Positions 46,074 to 59,097 of a DNA stretch of 64,000 bases are shown in pieces. Source of the DNA: Isoetes taiwanensis (Eukaryota > Streptophyta > Lycopodiopsida > Isoetales > Isoetaceae); the NCBI GenBank assembly GCA_021234155.1, contig JAJEKV010000051.1:8826105-8890104 (forward strand). Reading direction: 5' to 3'. The notes beneath the pieces are model-generated. The model saw only the letters and a program-made list of their open reading frames with translations, did no database searches and was not told the origin of the DNA. The translations under genes and the position numbers were made by a program. Each line of letters opens with the position of its first letter. The first letter of the stretch is position 1.

Positions 46074-47499
46074 GGGGCAACAATTATCATTGTTTGTGCT
46101 ATATTGTCTGCCTACTGAATGTCATGCAGGAAACGTGATTCATTCTCCTCCTGGAGATGTGGAGATATTAAGTAATAAACCTATTATTGTTATATGCTGA
46201 AGCAAGATGAATTCTAGGTGATGTTGGAGCGTCATATGGCAGATTTGACCTCTTCTACTCCTCTGAATCTTCAGTATTTTGCCAGAAAGGTTAGTCCTAA
46301 GAGTTTTTTCCTTCCAGTGCTTCTCCACTAACAATCGCATCAGCGCAGCATGATGCCGATGTTTGTGACCTAAATGCTGTCCTCATATTGATTATTTTGC
46401 AGATTTGAAATGCAATTACTGGCTGGGTCATGTTCTTGCTGCTGCAGTTTTTGGCCCAAAGGATTTACTGCCTGTGTTAACTTCTTACTACAAATTACCT
46501 ATTCCTCAAGTCTGGCTTCCAGAAATTGGGCTTCTAGAAGCATTACGTGGTTTATATTAAAGGAAAGGTGAGGAATTCTTGTCTTATGGGCTTTGGCCTA
46601 GGAAATTAGGATTGAATTCTTACTAGCAAAAATGCTTATACAAGCTGACATTCTTTGCATGGATTGTTGTTGCAGGGATTCTTAAGGTTTGATACTATGG
46701 CAAGTTGCAAGTCCATGTGAATAAAAATGTGGATAGCTTGCTTGAATATTTGTTGTACTTTGCATCAGTTTGGATCATACCCGGTGGATCTGGTATTGAT
46801 TGTGGCCATTTTGCAATTGCCCATGATTGGGCCTTACCCATGTGATTACCTTGCATATTTCTTTCAAAGAATCTGAGTCTTATTATCCGCGTTCATGTAA
46901 GCTTATTGGCCTCCTTTTCAACTAAAGATTATGCGGTAAAACTTATCTCGTCACTCTGGATATTGCATTGCAAAGAGAAATAAAGGTTTTATAGTTCTAC
47001 AAAAGATATGCTGTATCTCTTTGTTTCCCTAAGGGCCATAAGGGCAGAATCTATTAACATTAATTAACTTAAACCATTGCATCTAACATTTTTAAATTAA
47101 AATCCCCCTGAAACCCCCTTTGGTTTGGGTGCATATTCACACGGGGGGTTACGTAGGGCAGCGAGAGCTGTTGGATGGGCATATTTGGCCTTTATTCCTT
47201 GATCTGGACCGTACATAGCGATCCTCGTTTATGGAGTATGCCTGTACAAGTTTTTGTACACTGTATATTGAGGTTTGCAAAATACTATAAGGTTTGGAGG
47301 GATGTACTTAATGGTGTTAATTTTTTCATGTATGGTTGCTGTTGATTAGCATCAGAACCATTATGAGGTGTGGGCGGGCGCGCTGAACTGCACTCAGATG
47401 TTTGTCAGCATGAGGCTGATGGAGATGCAACTAGATTGGGGTCCTTAAAATAATAAATGCTACTAGGCAAAAGTAGAGGACTTGGGGTATTCTCGACAC
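46074..47499 (+). other. Possible exon remnants, unknown protein
   Basis: The plus strand has NYWLGHVLAAAVFGPKDL near 46410-46470, continuing to a stop at about 46560. An earlier stretch ends HMADLTSSTPLNLQYFARK before GTTAGTCC, a possible splice donor. No family was recognised. 46560-47480 shows no coding signal. Confidence 0.3.
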
Positions 47500-50200
47500 A
47501 TGAGTCGAGAAAGTTTCCCAAAAGCTAAAAATCACCAAAACGTCGAAACAATCAAGCATGGAAAGAGTACTCAACCCAGGGAAGATTCTCCATTATTTGT
47601 CCTACCGTCAGATCGCCTATGCCTTGGATATGTGAGTCTTTCCCTTTGTTGCCCTGAGTGTTGGCTTCCTTGTCTTCAAATTTGCCATCTTCATCCTGGA
47701 TATTTCCATCTCTTTTTCTATTTTTAAAATGGTAATGAAGCAGGTGCACATATGACTTGATCGTTTCCAGCAGTGCCGTGTTCCCAACTACTCGCACACA
47801 ATCTGATCTCCCTCGACCAAGCTTGTAATAAAGTACATGGTAACTCTCAGCCATCTAGGAATCCTGTGTATTGAACTTGTAGCACCATCAGTGCTAACCT
47901 TGTCAAATGACGACATATTCTCCATGAACTTCCCACCCTTCCAAGGTTCCATATTTTCTTGTGAGACCATGAACTTAACCATGTAATGATGCTCACTTGA
48001 CTACCACTTATCGAAGTCTATAGGCAGCCGAGAAACCAAAATTAAAATAACATTAGCAAAACTTGTTGACTTTGGTAGGCCAACTCTGCACTCACATTCC
48101 AGTTCATATATAAAATACAAGGTTTTCTTGTTGAAATTAATATCTGCGCCTTTGTGAAAAGCGGCACTTGTTTGATTGTCGGGCATGGGAAGATCGAGAT
48201 ACTAAAAGTATCGGATCGATCATATCAAACATGTCTTGTACCACTATTCAAGATCTGCTTTGCCATAGAATGTGGGGTTTCCAACCATATTCATGGCAAA
48301 TAAGAAGACATGTCTAGGCACTAGTTCCATACCACTTAACCCCTTGTGACCCAAGGTTACCAAGTAAGATGGGGAGCTATCATCCATATTAAATAGAACG
48401 GCCCCAGAATCAAGTTTTGCTTGCGAAGTGCCATAGCATGTCGAAAATTATTCAGTTTTGACGTTCTGCTTAAGCGTGGTGGTGACGTAGGGTTGATATA
48501 GTCACAGTTTAATTTCTTCATGTCATCAGCATCAAGCGAGGCCTTTACTTTATAGTATTCAAAATCTTAGCTCTCGTTGCGGGCAACATTGTAGAATTCT
48601 GTGATGCCCTCTTCCAATGCACGTTTTCTCTTTAGGAGATTGCATAGTGCTTTGCATCCTGCATTTTTAAGCTCATTGTCTTCCTTAGCAAAATATTCAC
48701 ATCTAGTATTTTGCTTTGTAGATCATGCATTTCCTTGTCCGTTAAGCCCTGTATCCTCTTCATAAATTGCTGGTCGAACAATTTTGGGTCTGGCCTTGTC
48801 GGCAAACCTTCATTGTTGTCTCTAAACTTACCCCTCTACCATAAGGACCAGATCTCGGTCCATTTTTCTCGGATAGCTTCTTTGTATGAACCGAGATCAT
48901 CTTGATAAAATTCCTGGATTTTTCTTAATGGTTTCTTTTTCTTTCCATCTTCATCATCTACGTCATCTTCCTCGTGGCTCTCTAAAAGGACATATCTGAA
49001 CTTCTCCAAGGTCTTCCACTTGTCTGAAGGAGCCTTGATTCCTTTGGATTCAGATGGAGGAGATCTGCTTATATAGATGACCAAAAAAGAAAGCTTATGT
49101 GGAGATTCTAGTGGGTCTGCACGAGAAGGCAAAAACATAGCATCTGAGGGCTTTCTCGACTCAGGAGTCAAGAAAGTCCCCCGAAAAAGGATCTGGGCCC
49201 CGGGAAAGACAAAAGAAGTTACCTTATATAGCTGGCACTTGCTGCAACTGTAAATTGATAGTGGCTGATGCTGGCAAGCTCAATGAGTGGCGTCTCGGCA
49301 GCATTCTGCACTGCCATTTGCAATATTGATCTTTGATCCATTGCGGGACCTTCTTCTCTAATTGCAATACTTGAGGCGCCCCTCGGGGAATCTTTGGCCA
49401 TCCACAACCTAGAATCTCATATCCTTGCCCTTTAGGTCTTCCTCTATGCTCCACTTGAACAATTCATTTGTAGCTTTGCTGAATGGAATCATGTCTGGCA
49501 GCATCGGATCTGATACATGATGATGCACCACGAGGTTAAAATCTCCAGTATATGAGCTGCATTAAATTCCCTGTAACTAAGAGGACTACATCATCAATGC
49601 ACACTTTCAGCCATTATATATCCAGCAGCATTTTGTGGCGAATCTCCAGAGGATAAAGTTGAGCAGACCATTCCATCTTTGGGGCCCCTTCGGCATCAGC
49701 TTTATTTGCTCGTTGGGATAAAAGAATTGGGAGTCTGTCCTTTCCTCTTCCTCCTCTTTTGACTCCTCTTCATCACTTTGCTCTTCTTCACTTACACTCT
49801 TCTCTACATGACTTCTCTCATTCTCTTGCAAATTCTTGGTAACAGATGAGTGCTTTAGACTCTTAAGCAGTTAGATATAAAGATCATTGTGTTAAGCAAT
49901 GTGGCATTTTCATGCCGAGCTCTCTTCTAAGACTTCATCCCTTCCTTCATCAGCCTGGCGTCAGCCTCCTTCATCCCTTCCAAGACTTTCCAACCTAAAT
50001 TCTAGTAATCAACTAGCGGGGGCTTCTTGTCCTTTCCCTTGGGCTTGCTCATTGAAGAAGAATACTAAAAACAAACAAATTTTTTGGTGTGGCAGAACTT
50101 TCTCTTTGCCATATCTTCGACATACAAAGTCAAATGCTTTTGATTCAGAGCAGTAATAGAATAGAGAGGACCATCCTGATCTTCTTGTACTTATCACCCG
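47500..50200 (-). pseudogene. Broken gene of unknown family with acidic and Lys-rich tracts
   Basis: Minus-strand pieces with coding character run in order from right to left. An acidic segment lies near 49760-49830 (SEEEQSDEEESKEEEEE). QWIKDQYCKWQC lies near 49320. SPPSESKGIKAPSDKWKTLE and an acidic/basic hinge lead into FYQDDLGSYKEAIREKWTEI at 48836-49171. LPTRPDPKLFDQQFMKRIQG follows near 48760-48820. Pieces near 47800-47980 (MVSQENMEPWKGGKF) and 47552-47854 come last. Several stops and shifts separate them. I do not recognise the family, and it may be a transposon-encoded or lineage-specific protein. Confidence 0.4.
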
Positions 50201-53081
50201 AACCTTTTTTATCCTTATACTAGAAGAACAAATCTTTCTCCCCTACAGTTATTTCAACATACCACTAGCAATCCGCAGGGGTCGCCAGAATCTGTATCTC
50301 CAACCCTTCAAGGGGCGGGGTTCTAGCAGTGGTAAAAAGTGACTCCACTGAAGATGTTATGAAATGAAACATCATTAGAACACATCAAAGCCATGACTAA
50401 GAATTGAAAACTTATCAGGAGCTGCAGTCTTTTGCCTCTTCGGGTTGCTAGACACCGGGGGATCTCAATGCGATCCCAGACTTGCCTTATTCGATGGACT
50501 CGACATATCTAGGTAGCTGCGCTGCTTCTTACTGCTCGAAGTACCTTCAAAATTGCATCTCCTCCGAGAAGATTTTGTGATATTGAGAGTGCATGTAAAA
50601 ATAGGTTCCGGCGTGTTCTTAAATTTGAAATTAAAGATGTATACTCATTGAAAGCAAAATAGCGGGGTAAAGGGTACAATATGGCTATCCTTAACTTTGC
50701 CTAAACACCAATTCAAACTTCTTATTTATTTTGTGGGCTTCGGTTATTTAAGTGAGACAAGTTCATCGGCTACCCGGTGGACCTTGAGGATCGGGGCGTT
50801 AGCAATGGCATTAACTGCTTATTTGTAAACTCCTAAGTTTGTATGAATCTCACGATACCCTTATGAAGCATGAGCAAGTGATCCCAAAGTCTCTCTCAAT
50901 TTTTAGCCCAACAATGTCATCTTTGAGTACCCTTTGCTAATTTTGAGAGGCTATCTATTTTAGAAGCAACCAAAGGAGAATTAAGATGAATAGCGTATTG
51001 GGGCCATATTGCATTATCTCAAAATCATTAGCTAGTTGCCGATCAAAAATACGGACTTTGAAGGTCTTGGAAAGTTGGCAATTGGAATCTTAATTTACTA
51101 TCTAGAGCTGGCAAAACATGATCAACACACGGAGCTTGGCGTGTCCCAAATAGGCGAGATAAGAGTTGAAGTGATGCATATCTTTTGATAAAGGATTAAG
51201 ATTAGAAAAATCACTGAATCTAAATACTTTGGAGGGATCAAGGTGGTAAGAACTTAAATGGTTTAGCAGATTGCCTCTTTGACTCGAAGGAAGGAGCATC
51301 AACTTGTGTAGGGCTTTGAAAATATTTAAATTCTTTTCATTGCAAAAATTAGCCATTTTTGAAGGGAGAAAGAAAAGGAGAAAATTGAGGAGGAAAAGGA
51401 ATGAAAAGGAGATAAAAATGAAGCAAAGACATAGAAGGGAATTAGACTATCTAATAGTAAGTGGAAGGAAAACTAAGAAATTGCTAAAAGAAAGCTTGCA
51501 CACAATGCTTCCAAACTGATTCTGTATATACCTCAACTATAGTCTTATGCTCTGCTTGATTCACAATATACTGGGAAGACTCAATTCCGAGATATTTTGC
51601 ATTCTAATGAATTCAAGAAGCCAAGAATCTTTGATATTATTTTCGAATTCTTTAGAGCTTGGAATAAAGGAATACTCAAGGGAGAAGAGGGAATGTAGAG
51701 ATAATTGCTTGCAAAGGAATTGGTACTATAATTTAGGGAATGAGCCTCGTGGAAATCCACATGTTAATCTCTATCCCTGCTTATGAACCGTGAAGAATTT
51801 TATATTCATATGTTGCTTAGATACCTAAGAATTGAGTAAGCGCTGGCTCCCTTGGCCTAGAATTTGGATTCAATTAGATGAATTTTGAGTTCTCTAAGCA
51901 ATTTTTTGCCAAGGAAATGGAAAGACACGAAAAAGACAAAAATATCAAGAAAATAGACACCCTTGACATTTTTTCCTTTAGACCCATGGTGATTTTCCGT
52001 ATCCTGCCTTTCTATTTTCTCTTTATCTTGGTTCGATTTTAACCTTAGTGTGTTTTACAATCCTCGTTTTCCCCTCCAACCCGACATGTCCTATCGCTCA
52101 CACGATTCTCAAGCTCCCGCCAGCATAACCCAACAACATTAATGCCTTATTTAAGATTTTAACATGTAAAATACTCTTTCTAGATTAACAAAAAGACCAC
52201 AAAAACAATAAATAAATTGTATATTCTGGGTCTGTATGGCTATTCCCATTCAATAACTTAAAAAAAAATTCAAAAGTATTTTCCACCAAACCAAAAATTC
52301 CCAAATTAAGGAGATAGACTCTTCACCTCTGGTCCTTTAATTCTTCAACCTTTGTTTCATCCACTCTTCAATCTAAATTCCCTCAGAAGGTATTTAAGAA
52401 TATACATATGATTCTTGTATGTGTGATTTTGCATGGACATAACATGGCAATCGTGAATATTTAGGCCTAATATGACAGGTTAAATGGCCCAAAAATTTCC
52501 TCTACTTTAATTCTTCAACCTCTGCCCTGATCACCCTCCAATCTAGTGCGTATACTTATTGTAAGAGGTACTATGTTTTAGGAATTGAACAACTATTTGA
52601 CCACCAAATAATTAGGGGCATGCTATTTTTGACACCATAAATCTGCAAAGCCATGCCTGGTTTGTCTACTTAGAAATAGAAATAAATAGAGTCTGATCCA
52701 AGGCTGATGCAGGGTAAAACTTGTTGAAAAATGGTCTAAACTCCTTTTATTTTGGTTGCATGGTGAAACTTCTTGTTCGTGCAAATTCGGCCAAAACTAG
52801 TTAACAAAGAAAAAAGGGTAAAGCAGTACTTGCTTTCAACTGGATACATGGAGAAATGAAATCCAAGAACCCAAGATCATATAGGGAAAACTATTCAATA
52901 TTTGGAAAATCAAGAAGAACCATTCGATGATCTTAAAAGAAAGAAAAGAAAAGAAAAAAGATTTTACCCAAACCAAAAAGGCCCAAATTAACAAGATAAT
53001 AGACATACAATAAACGTAGCAAAGTATGTGGCACATTTGTTTTGAGTAACATAATCTATAAGCATTCCTTATACTGTAAAA
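50201..53081. other. No recognised gene
   Basis: Frames are short and AT-rich. The words CTTTAATTCTTCAACCT recur near 52336 and 52506. A homopurine stretch (AAAGAAAAGAAAAGAAAAAAG) lies near 52940. Confidence 0.4.
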
Positions 53082-53285
53082 TCTAGGTGCCACATTTTCT
53101 GCCCCATATTTGATATGGTGTTGACATGTGGCTCTTTTTCTTTACCAAAACTTCAAGTCCCTTTTTTTGCTAATCGAGAATTTCTAGGTGCCACATTTTA
53201 TGCCCCATATTTGATATGGAGCTGACATGTGGCTCTTTTTCTTTATCAAAACTTCAAGTCCCTTTTTTTGCTAATCCAGAATTTC
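53082..53285. repeat. Two tandem copies of a ~101-bp unit
   Basis: TCTAGGTGCCACATTTT starts at 53082 and again at 53183, and the copies match apart from a few substitutions. The second copy continues to about 53285. Confidence 0.85.
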
Positions 53286-54599
53286 AAGCCCTTTATTCTG
53301 CCAATTAGATATATTCGCAGAATTTGGAGACCTTAACAAAACCAGTAGCTAAGAACTCATCAAATCTCTTTCTTCATGAGCATGCATGCTCTTTAAATCA
53401 ATAAAGAAGATGGAGCTTGTGGGCCTGTATTGCACTTGAATTTTCACGTCGGGAAATTGGCCCTTTGGCGAAGATTCTAGCTAGAAAATTCAAGTCTGAT
53501 TTTTCGGCGGACTCTTTGGCTCGAGTGGCCATTCTCTAATCCATTTAAATATTTGTTCATGTTGCTTGTACAAGAAATGAACATTGGAAAGTGACACATT
53601 ATAATAAGTGTAAGGGTAATTACACACCAATGGTTATGTTAGATTAAAAGTTAAAATTTTAAGATAACTTGGCGTTCACCTAGGTTTGGTTAATCATTTT
53701 ACATTAAAATCAAAGGTGTTAAGGTTTAACGTAGTTTGGTTAGGTTAAATTTTAATATAATCATGATGCATACATGTTTTGGTTACGCTAAACCCTATGT
53801 TTTGGTTATGCTAAACCCTTAACCGGAACTCCTCGGCAATTTTAGATCCTAACCGTTGGATCAAGATCGGTGATTAGGCGTAATGTCTTTGTCCGCTGAC
53901 CCGGATAAACGGAGCGGCGGCCTGTTTATCATGATAAACCGGCAACAAGAATGATAAAGCGCAGGCCGAGGCAGCAACAATGATAAACCGCCACTGGAGG
54001 CAGCGGATGAAGGGATCTGTCCTTCAAATCGGCCTTCAACCGGCTGTTTGTGGCTCACCTGCAATGAAAGAACGGGATTTGAAGGATCAAACACTTTTTG
54101 TGGCTTACAAAAAAGCTTACACAAGTCGATGTGATTTCCTTAAGATAAAATACACCAAACAACGGGTTTTGAATGGAAGAAAAGGAAAACTTAAACTAGG
54201 AGAAGGCAATAAGTTAAAGCACCAAAAACTGAAAAAATAGGCTCGGTGGAACTGCGCTTGCGGCATCGAAAAGCTCCAATAGCCGGTCGTGATAAGCTCC
54301 GGCAGACCCGATTTCTTAGCCCGATTCCTCGGTAGGATCCGAGGATTTCTTAGCCGATTCCTCCACCAGATTTCCAATCGGCCTTCCAATTTGTGCAAAA
54401 GATTCTCATCCGCATTCTCCTTCCAATCGGCCTTCCCTACTCCTACTTTGTGCGGCTTGTGGAAGAGTGGAAGAAATCTGTTTTCTGGATTGATTGCTTG
54501 TTGTGCCCCGCAAAATCTTCTTTGCTGCAATGTGTTTGGGAGTGCAGGTTCGGGGAACTCCTGGAAGATGACCCTCTGTGAGGACCGTGGATCTAAGGG
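53286..54599. other. Intergenic; short repeats and a 16-bp palindrome at 53924-53939
   Basis: GCTAAACCCT-type words occur twice near 53790-53820. GTTTATCATGATAAAC at 53924-53939 is a perfect palindrome. CCAATCGGCCTTCC-like words recur at 54020, 54380 and 54425. A 211-codon minus frame (54117-54752) and an overlapping 142-codon plus frame have no recognised domain. Confidence 0.35.
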
Positions 54600-55113
54600 A
54601 GAGTCAGGGGGGACTATGTCCTGGCAAGGATTTGCAAGAAGAGAAGAAGAAGAAGAAAACAGAACAAATGAGAGAAAGATAATAAGCTTCCTTGATATCA
54701 ATGATGAAAATACATGAGCTCTCGCAATAGAGAGAAAACTGAAAGGAGACAAGACTCAAAACTCATCTAAAAACTCATGTGCTAGCTCTACTCATATATA
54801 TAGTACAATGGCCTTGGGCCCAATATGAACACTCTCGGCCGATCTGGTGCCGACTCTGGAAGGAGGCCTGATTTGCATGAATGTTTGGCGGTGCCTCTTG
54901 AAGTGCCTAGAAATGCTGACGCCGCTGGTGAGGACGGCCGTCACTTGCGAGCGCCTCTTGTTGTTGACCCGCCATGGCTTTGATTTGCGTGGTCGGCCGC
55001 TTGGTCTTCGCATGAGCCTTGGATGTCGACCTGCGGGTCGAACGAGGATCCTTGAGCTTGATCTGGTTCTGTCAGATCATGAATAGTCTGTACGGGGAGG
55101 CACAGGACTAACA
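54600..55113 (-). repeat. 3' LTR of second gypsy element
   Basis: On the minus strand it starts TGTTAGTCCTGTGCC at 55113 right after a purine tract and holds a TATA-like TGTACTATATATATGAG near 54790-54810. It matches the LTR at 19480-19953 in layout and start. The far end is approximate. Confidence 0.65.
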
Positions 55114-55126
55114 CTCCCCCACCAAA
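55114..55126 (-). promoter_or_regulatory. Polypurine tract of second gypsy element
   Basis: The minus strand reads TTTGGTGGGGGAG immediately before the LTR start. It primes plus-strand DNA synthesis in LTR elements. Confidence 0.65.
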
Positions 55127-55299
55127 CGAGCATTTTCGAGTGAAGAAAAAGGAGGAAGCGTTTCGGAGGGCGGAAGCCATCTGCGAAAGTGATCCTCACG
55201 GAGTGAGGGCAGGCACCATTATGGTAACCGGGCTTATGAGATCGGGCGTGATTGAAGAGCTTGAGGGAGTGTTTTTGGCCAAGGCGGGATGCGCATCAA

Positions 55300-58160
55300 T
55301 CGAAGCGGAGCGTACCATGTCTTCAAGGAGCGTGACGTGCGTCAAGAAATGTCTTGACATTCCATGAGTGAGACAGGTCTGAAGGCCAAAGCCGCGGACG
55401 CATTCTGATTCGCGGTGAAAAAATGGATTTGCCGATTTAAGAGCTTAGCAAATGCATTTGAGAGCGGCGCAAAATCTCGCTTTTGAAGATGGACAGAAGG
55501 ATCGTGTGAGGTGGAGGCATTGCAAGAAGGTGTCGAGACCATGAAGCGCATCCGCGGGCGTTGCCAACCACGCTCATTAGCAATGTAGATCCAATTTGTG
55601 GTGTTGTCCAGTGGCACCTTCTTCCCAATGTGAGCGGCCGAACAAAGCGTGGATCCCACAGGAGATCCGTCGAGATCCCCGAGGTGGTGTCCAGCCGGCA
55701 TGACCATCCATGACCTTGGTCCAAAAAGGAAGGCGCCAATCGAAGTCCGGGAACACGGGCGTGAGGTGCGCCCAGGGAAGCATAGGAGAAGGAACCATGC
55801 CCGTGGGTGGGTTGCTGGTCTCCACGACCGGATCGACAAGATCACGGATCAAGAGCGACACCAACGATCCCAAAGAGAAGCGTAGAGCCGAGAGTTGACA
55901 GGAGGGCTATCCCATCCCGTGGGGACCGTCTTGCTATCCAATGAGCTTGTATGGCGATTGTAACACGCAAAGATCTGCATATAAATTTGTGCATAGGGAA
56001 GATCCTCGGGATGTCCTAGATACTTCCACGATTAGTTGCGCCGCTTCGCTTTCGAGAGAGATAAATGATTGGCAAGCTCGGGCATGTACTCTGATGAAGA
56101 GTTTGGGTTACGAGCAGGATCCATAAAGATATTGATTGTTATCTGAAGCACCCATTGCACAGTGGGGTCACCCGGAAAAAGCTGGTGTGGCCCATTTCCA
56201 AAGTGTTCTGTGTATCACCCGGATAAAATCATGAAAGATGTAAGCCATGGGCTGAACCACTTTCCGAAGGTGATAAAGTACGGATCGGTAGGTGTATGAG
56301 ATCAAAGACCACAAGGGCACAGCCACAACCCTTTGTCTTCAATGGAGAGTTCGGCCAAATCAGAAGAAAATCTGCACTTTGCTTTCGAGGGGGAATATCC
56401 GCGGGGCCATCCGCCGCCGCCACTTGAAGGAAGAGGTGGTCGAGCAACCACATAATCGTGATAGCAGGAGGGGGGGAAGTCAACGGGCATTCTATGAAGA
56501 ATGGCGATGTCAGGCGTCAAGTTTTGTTTGAGCCTCATCGGCAGATGAATAGCTTGTTGATAAGCTGTTGTTCAAGATCCGCGGATCCGGTTGTCCCTTT
56601 CGGCGGTGGCGTGGACTGGTCCGCGGACATTTCACGAGAAGTGTTGACCTGGGAGGAGGATTTCCCGGAGTATTGAGACTTAAGCACGGCAATCTCCGGC
56701 GTCATCCGGTATCTTACGTTTACGCACCTCACGTAGTTTGATCTTGAAGAGGTGAGTCGGAGAGGTCCATGTAGAAAGCTGGTCATCAAGGAGGCGACTT
56801 GAAGCGTCCCAGGATTCATGTAAGGTTTTGAACTTGAGTGCTGAAGTTTTCACAAAGTTCGAGTTACAAAGGCGTTGAGCTTAGCAATATCTGCGTCCTT
56901 GGTACTTTCGGAAGCGACTTTGGACTTGTTGTGCTCCAAAAGAGTCTGAATTCTGACCGAGGTGAGCCCTGTTGATCTGCATGAGTAGGTGACTTGAGCT
57001 TGTGCACTTTTGAGATCTGCATGAGCACTGTAAAGAGAGCTTCATGCTTGTCTTGAAGTTTGGCCTCAAAGGTTGCAACTTGAGCGATTGCGGCTTGAAG
57101 GTCTGGTGTACCGCATCGAGGAGGCTTCTAGTGCGGTTGAACCCCACTCATAAGAAGCGTCTTGGGATTCTTGTAATTTGAGAAGCGGCGCTTTGGAGCA
57201 TCCTGGCGATCTTGATACAACAAGCGGCGAGGGGGTGTTGTGGTGGTGGAGCTATTTTGTTGCACGGGTTTGGGATGTTTGGGAAAAATGGTGTGAAGTG
57301 GATGGTGTAGCGAGAGGAGGAAGAGCGGTGACATGGGTGTCTTGTGGGACGGGACCGGGAAAAAGGCGTGAAGTGCGGCTTGGTGAGTGATTGGAAGGGA
57401 GCTACCGGAAGTGGAATTATGAGAATTTGGTGGTGTGGGAAGTAATGGCCGGATGAGGGCTTGAAAGTGGCCTCCACGGGGAAACCGCCGGAAATGGAAG
57501 TGGTACCCAGAAAGGCGGTCCATTTCTTGGAGAAACGCGATAGAACATCATTTGGGGCCAATCTATGTGGTGTTTGGAATGTGTAGCGGTGAGGACGAGG
57601 TTATAGAAAGGCTTATTGATATGGGTGTTCTTGATAGAATACCCAAGGAATTTCCGCCACGTAAATTTAACAAAGGTTTCGTGGGGCTTGTCGATATTGG
57701 TCGACGATGGACATTGGCATGATAAGCAAGGTGCACCAAACTCGTGACATCGAGATCCTGTATAGCAGACCATGAGACACAAAGGGTGTGCAAGGGAATA
57801 TGAAATACCTCAGAAATCAAATGTTGAGTCAACGAAAATAGTGGTGCCATCGAATTACGATGGTGTAGCCTTTGACCGTTAGCGATATTGGCGATGGCTG
57901 CTTCAACCGTTCGGGGATTTGGGCGGAAGTTCCATTTGAGAGAATTCGTAAAAGCCGGTGTCGTTCGGCAACTTCTTTATTTGGGCCAACAAGGGCTTCA
58001 CGGAAAAGTAGGCGTCCAAGAAGGATAGAGGCAAAAGGGCGGATCCTTGGGGGCGGTAGTTTGAAGTAGAAAATCTTGGGGCAGCCATGGTAACGATGGG
58101 CGTAAAACGAAGAGTGATTCCAAAGGCGGAAGGCGAAAGTCGAACCAATGGAGGACAAGG
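55300..58160 (-). pseudogene. Extra 3' coding region of gypsy element, unknown protein(s)
   Basis: Between the integrase and the 3' LTR the minus strand shows coding-like text in shifting frames. Reading from 58080 leftward: MAAPRFSTSNYRPQGSAL and ANLP-type text, then SWSAIQDLDVTSLVHLAY and KFTWRKFLGYSIKNTH (57600-57780). A Pro-rich segment follows at 57150-57560, then a coiled-coil-like piece near 57000-57120, SQVNTSREMSADQSTPPPKG near 56620, and finally text with DFDWRLPFWTKVMDGHAGW near 55690-55760. Its length (about 2.9 kb) would suit an additional ORF such as some plant gypsy elements carry, but no domain was recognised. Frame breaks may be base-calling errors. Confidence 0.4.
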
Positions 58161-59097
58161 GCGCAGAGGGAAGGCGAAAAGGTGCGTTTTAAGCTTAATA
58201 ACTGGAGGAAAAGAGGTATGAAGAGTGTGAAACTGGAACCGTTGATGGTGCGGTGTCAAAAGATGCCAAGAAGGGTATTGAGAGGCAAAAATTTGGCTAA
58301 GTCCCAAAAAAAAGCGTAAAGGGAGAAGCAATGAGCGGTGAGGATGAGGCGTGAAAGAAGGATCCGGATGTGGCAATTGGCAAAGGACACACATTAATGT
58401 TCGAATGCGTGAAAAGAAGGAATGGCATTCAATCTTTGGCAACTCAAAGTGGGATATCATTAAAAAGGAATGTGTCGGAAGGTACCATGGCTAGATATCG
58501 TGGCCGGAGAAAAGATTCTCATTTTTAGAAACAAAATTTGCATTGCAAACACGTTGGCGATTTACGTGATTGGTCCGCGTCGACAAGGAGTTCCTCGATT
58601 GGCTATATAAGGCTAACCGAGAGAGAGAGCATCATCATCTCGGTATGACTATGGTTAACTGGCGAGCGAAACTAAGCACGATGCCCACTCTGTCGAGGAA
58701 TGGATCACTTGTAAGATGAATTATGCGGATCTCGGCGCGCTGCCACAACCGTGGCATTGAATGGGCGGTTTGGTGTGCGGGATGGCTGAACATCCCGACC
58801 GAAGACTAATGGGATGGAGGTGGTTACGCACCTTGGGATCCGGGAGCGAACCTCTACCATCTCCTCGCATCACCACCTCTGCTCAACCGGAGTAGAGGGT
58901 TTTTCCTCTTAGGACTTAGTAAATAGGGCTCACGAGCCCGTTTTTTATATATAGAGGGCGGTGCCCATAAGCGGAAATAGGCTTTGGCTGCGCCCACATT
59001 TTGTAAAAATCTCCACTATAATATAAGATACGCCTTTCTAGTCACTTTACGTGGTGTTTGCTTCTTGAATTGTCTCTGTTTGTTGATTTTCACTTTC
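58161..59097 (-). other. Spacer after the integrase stop, no gene recognised
   Basis: The pol frame ends near 59098. Beyond it are only short frames. A TTTTTTATATATAG stretch at 58941-58954 and AATATAA at about 59020 could be promoter-like on the plus strand or chance. Confidence 0.35.

Noticed and set aside
53760-53830. Plant telomere-like CTAAACCCT words
   Set aside because: Only two isolated occurrences spaced by other sequence; not a telomeric array.
54117-54752. 211-codon minus frame as a gene
   Set aside because: It overlaps the LTR end and a 142-codon frame on the other strand, and has no recognised domain.
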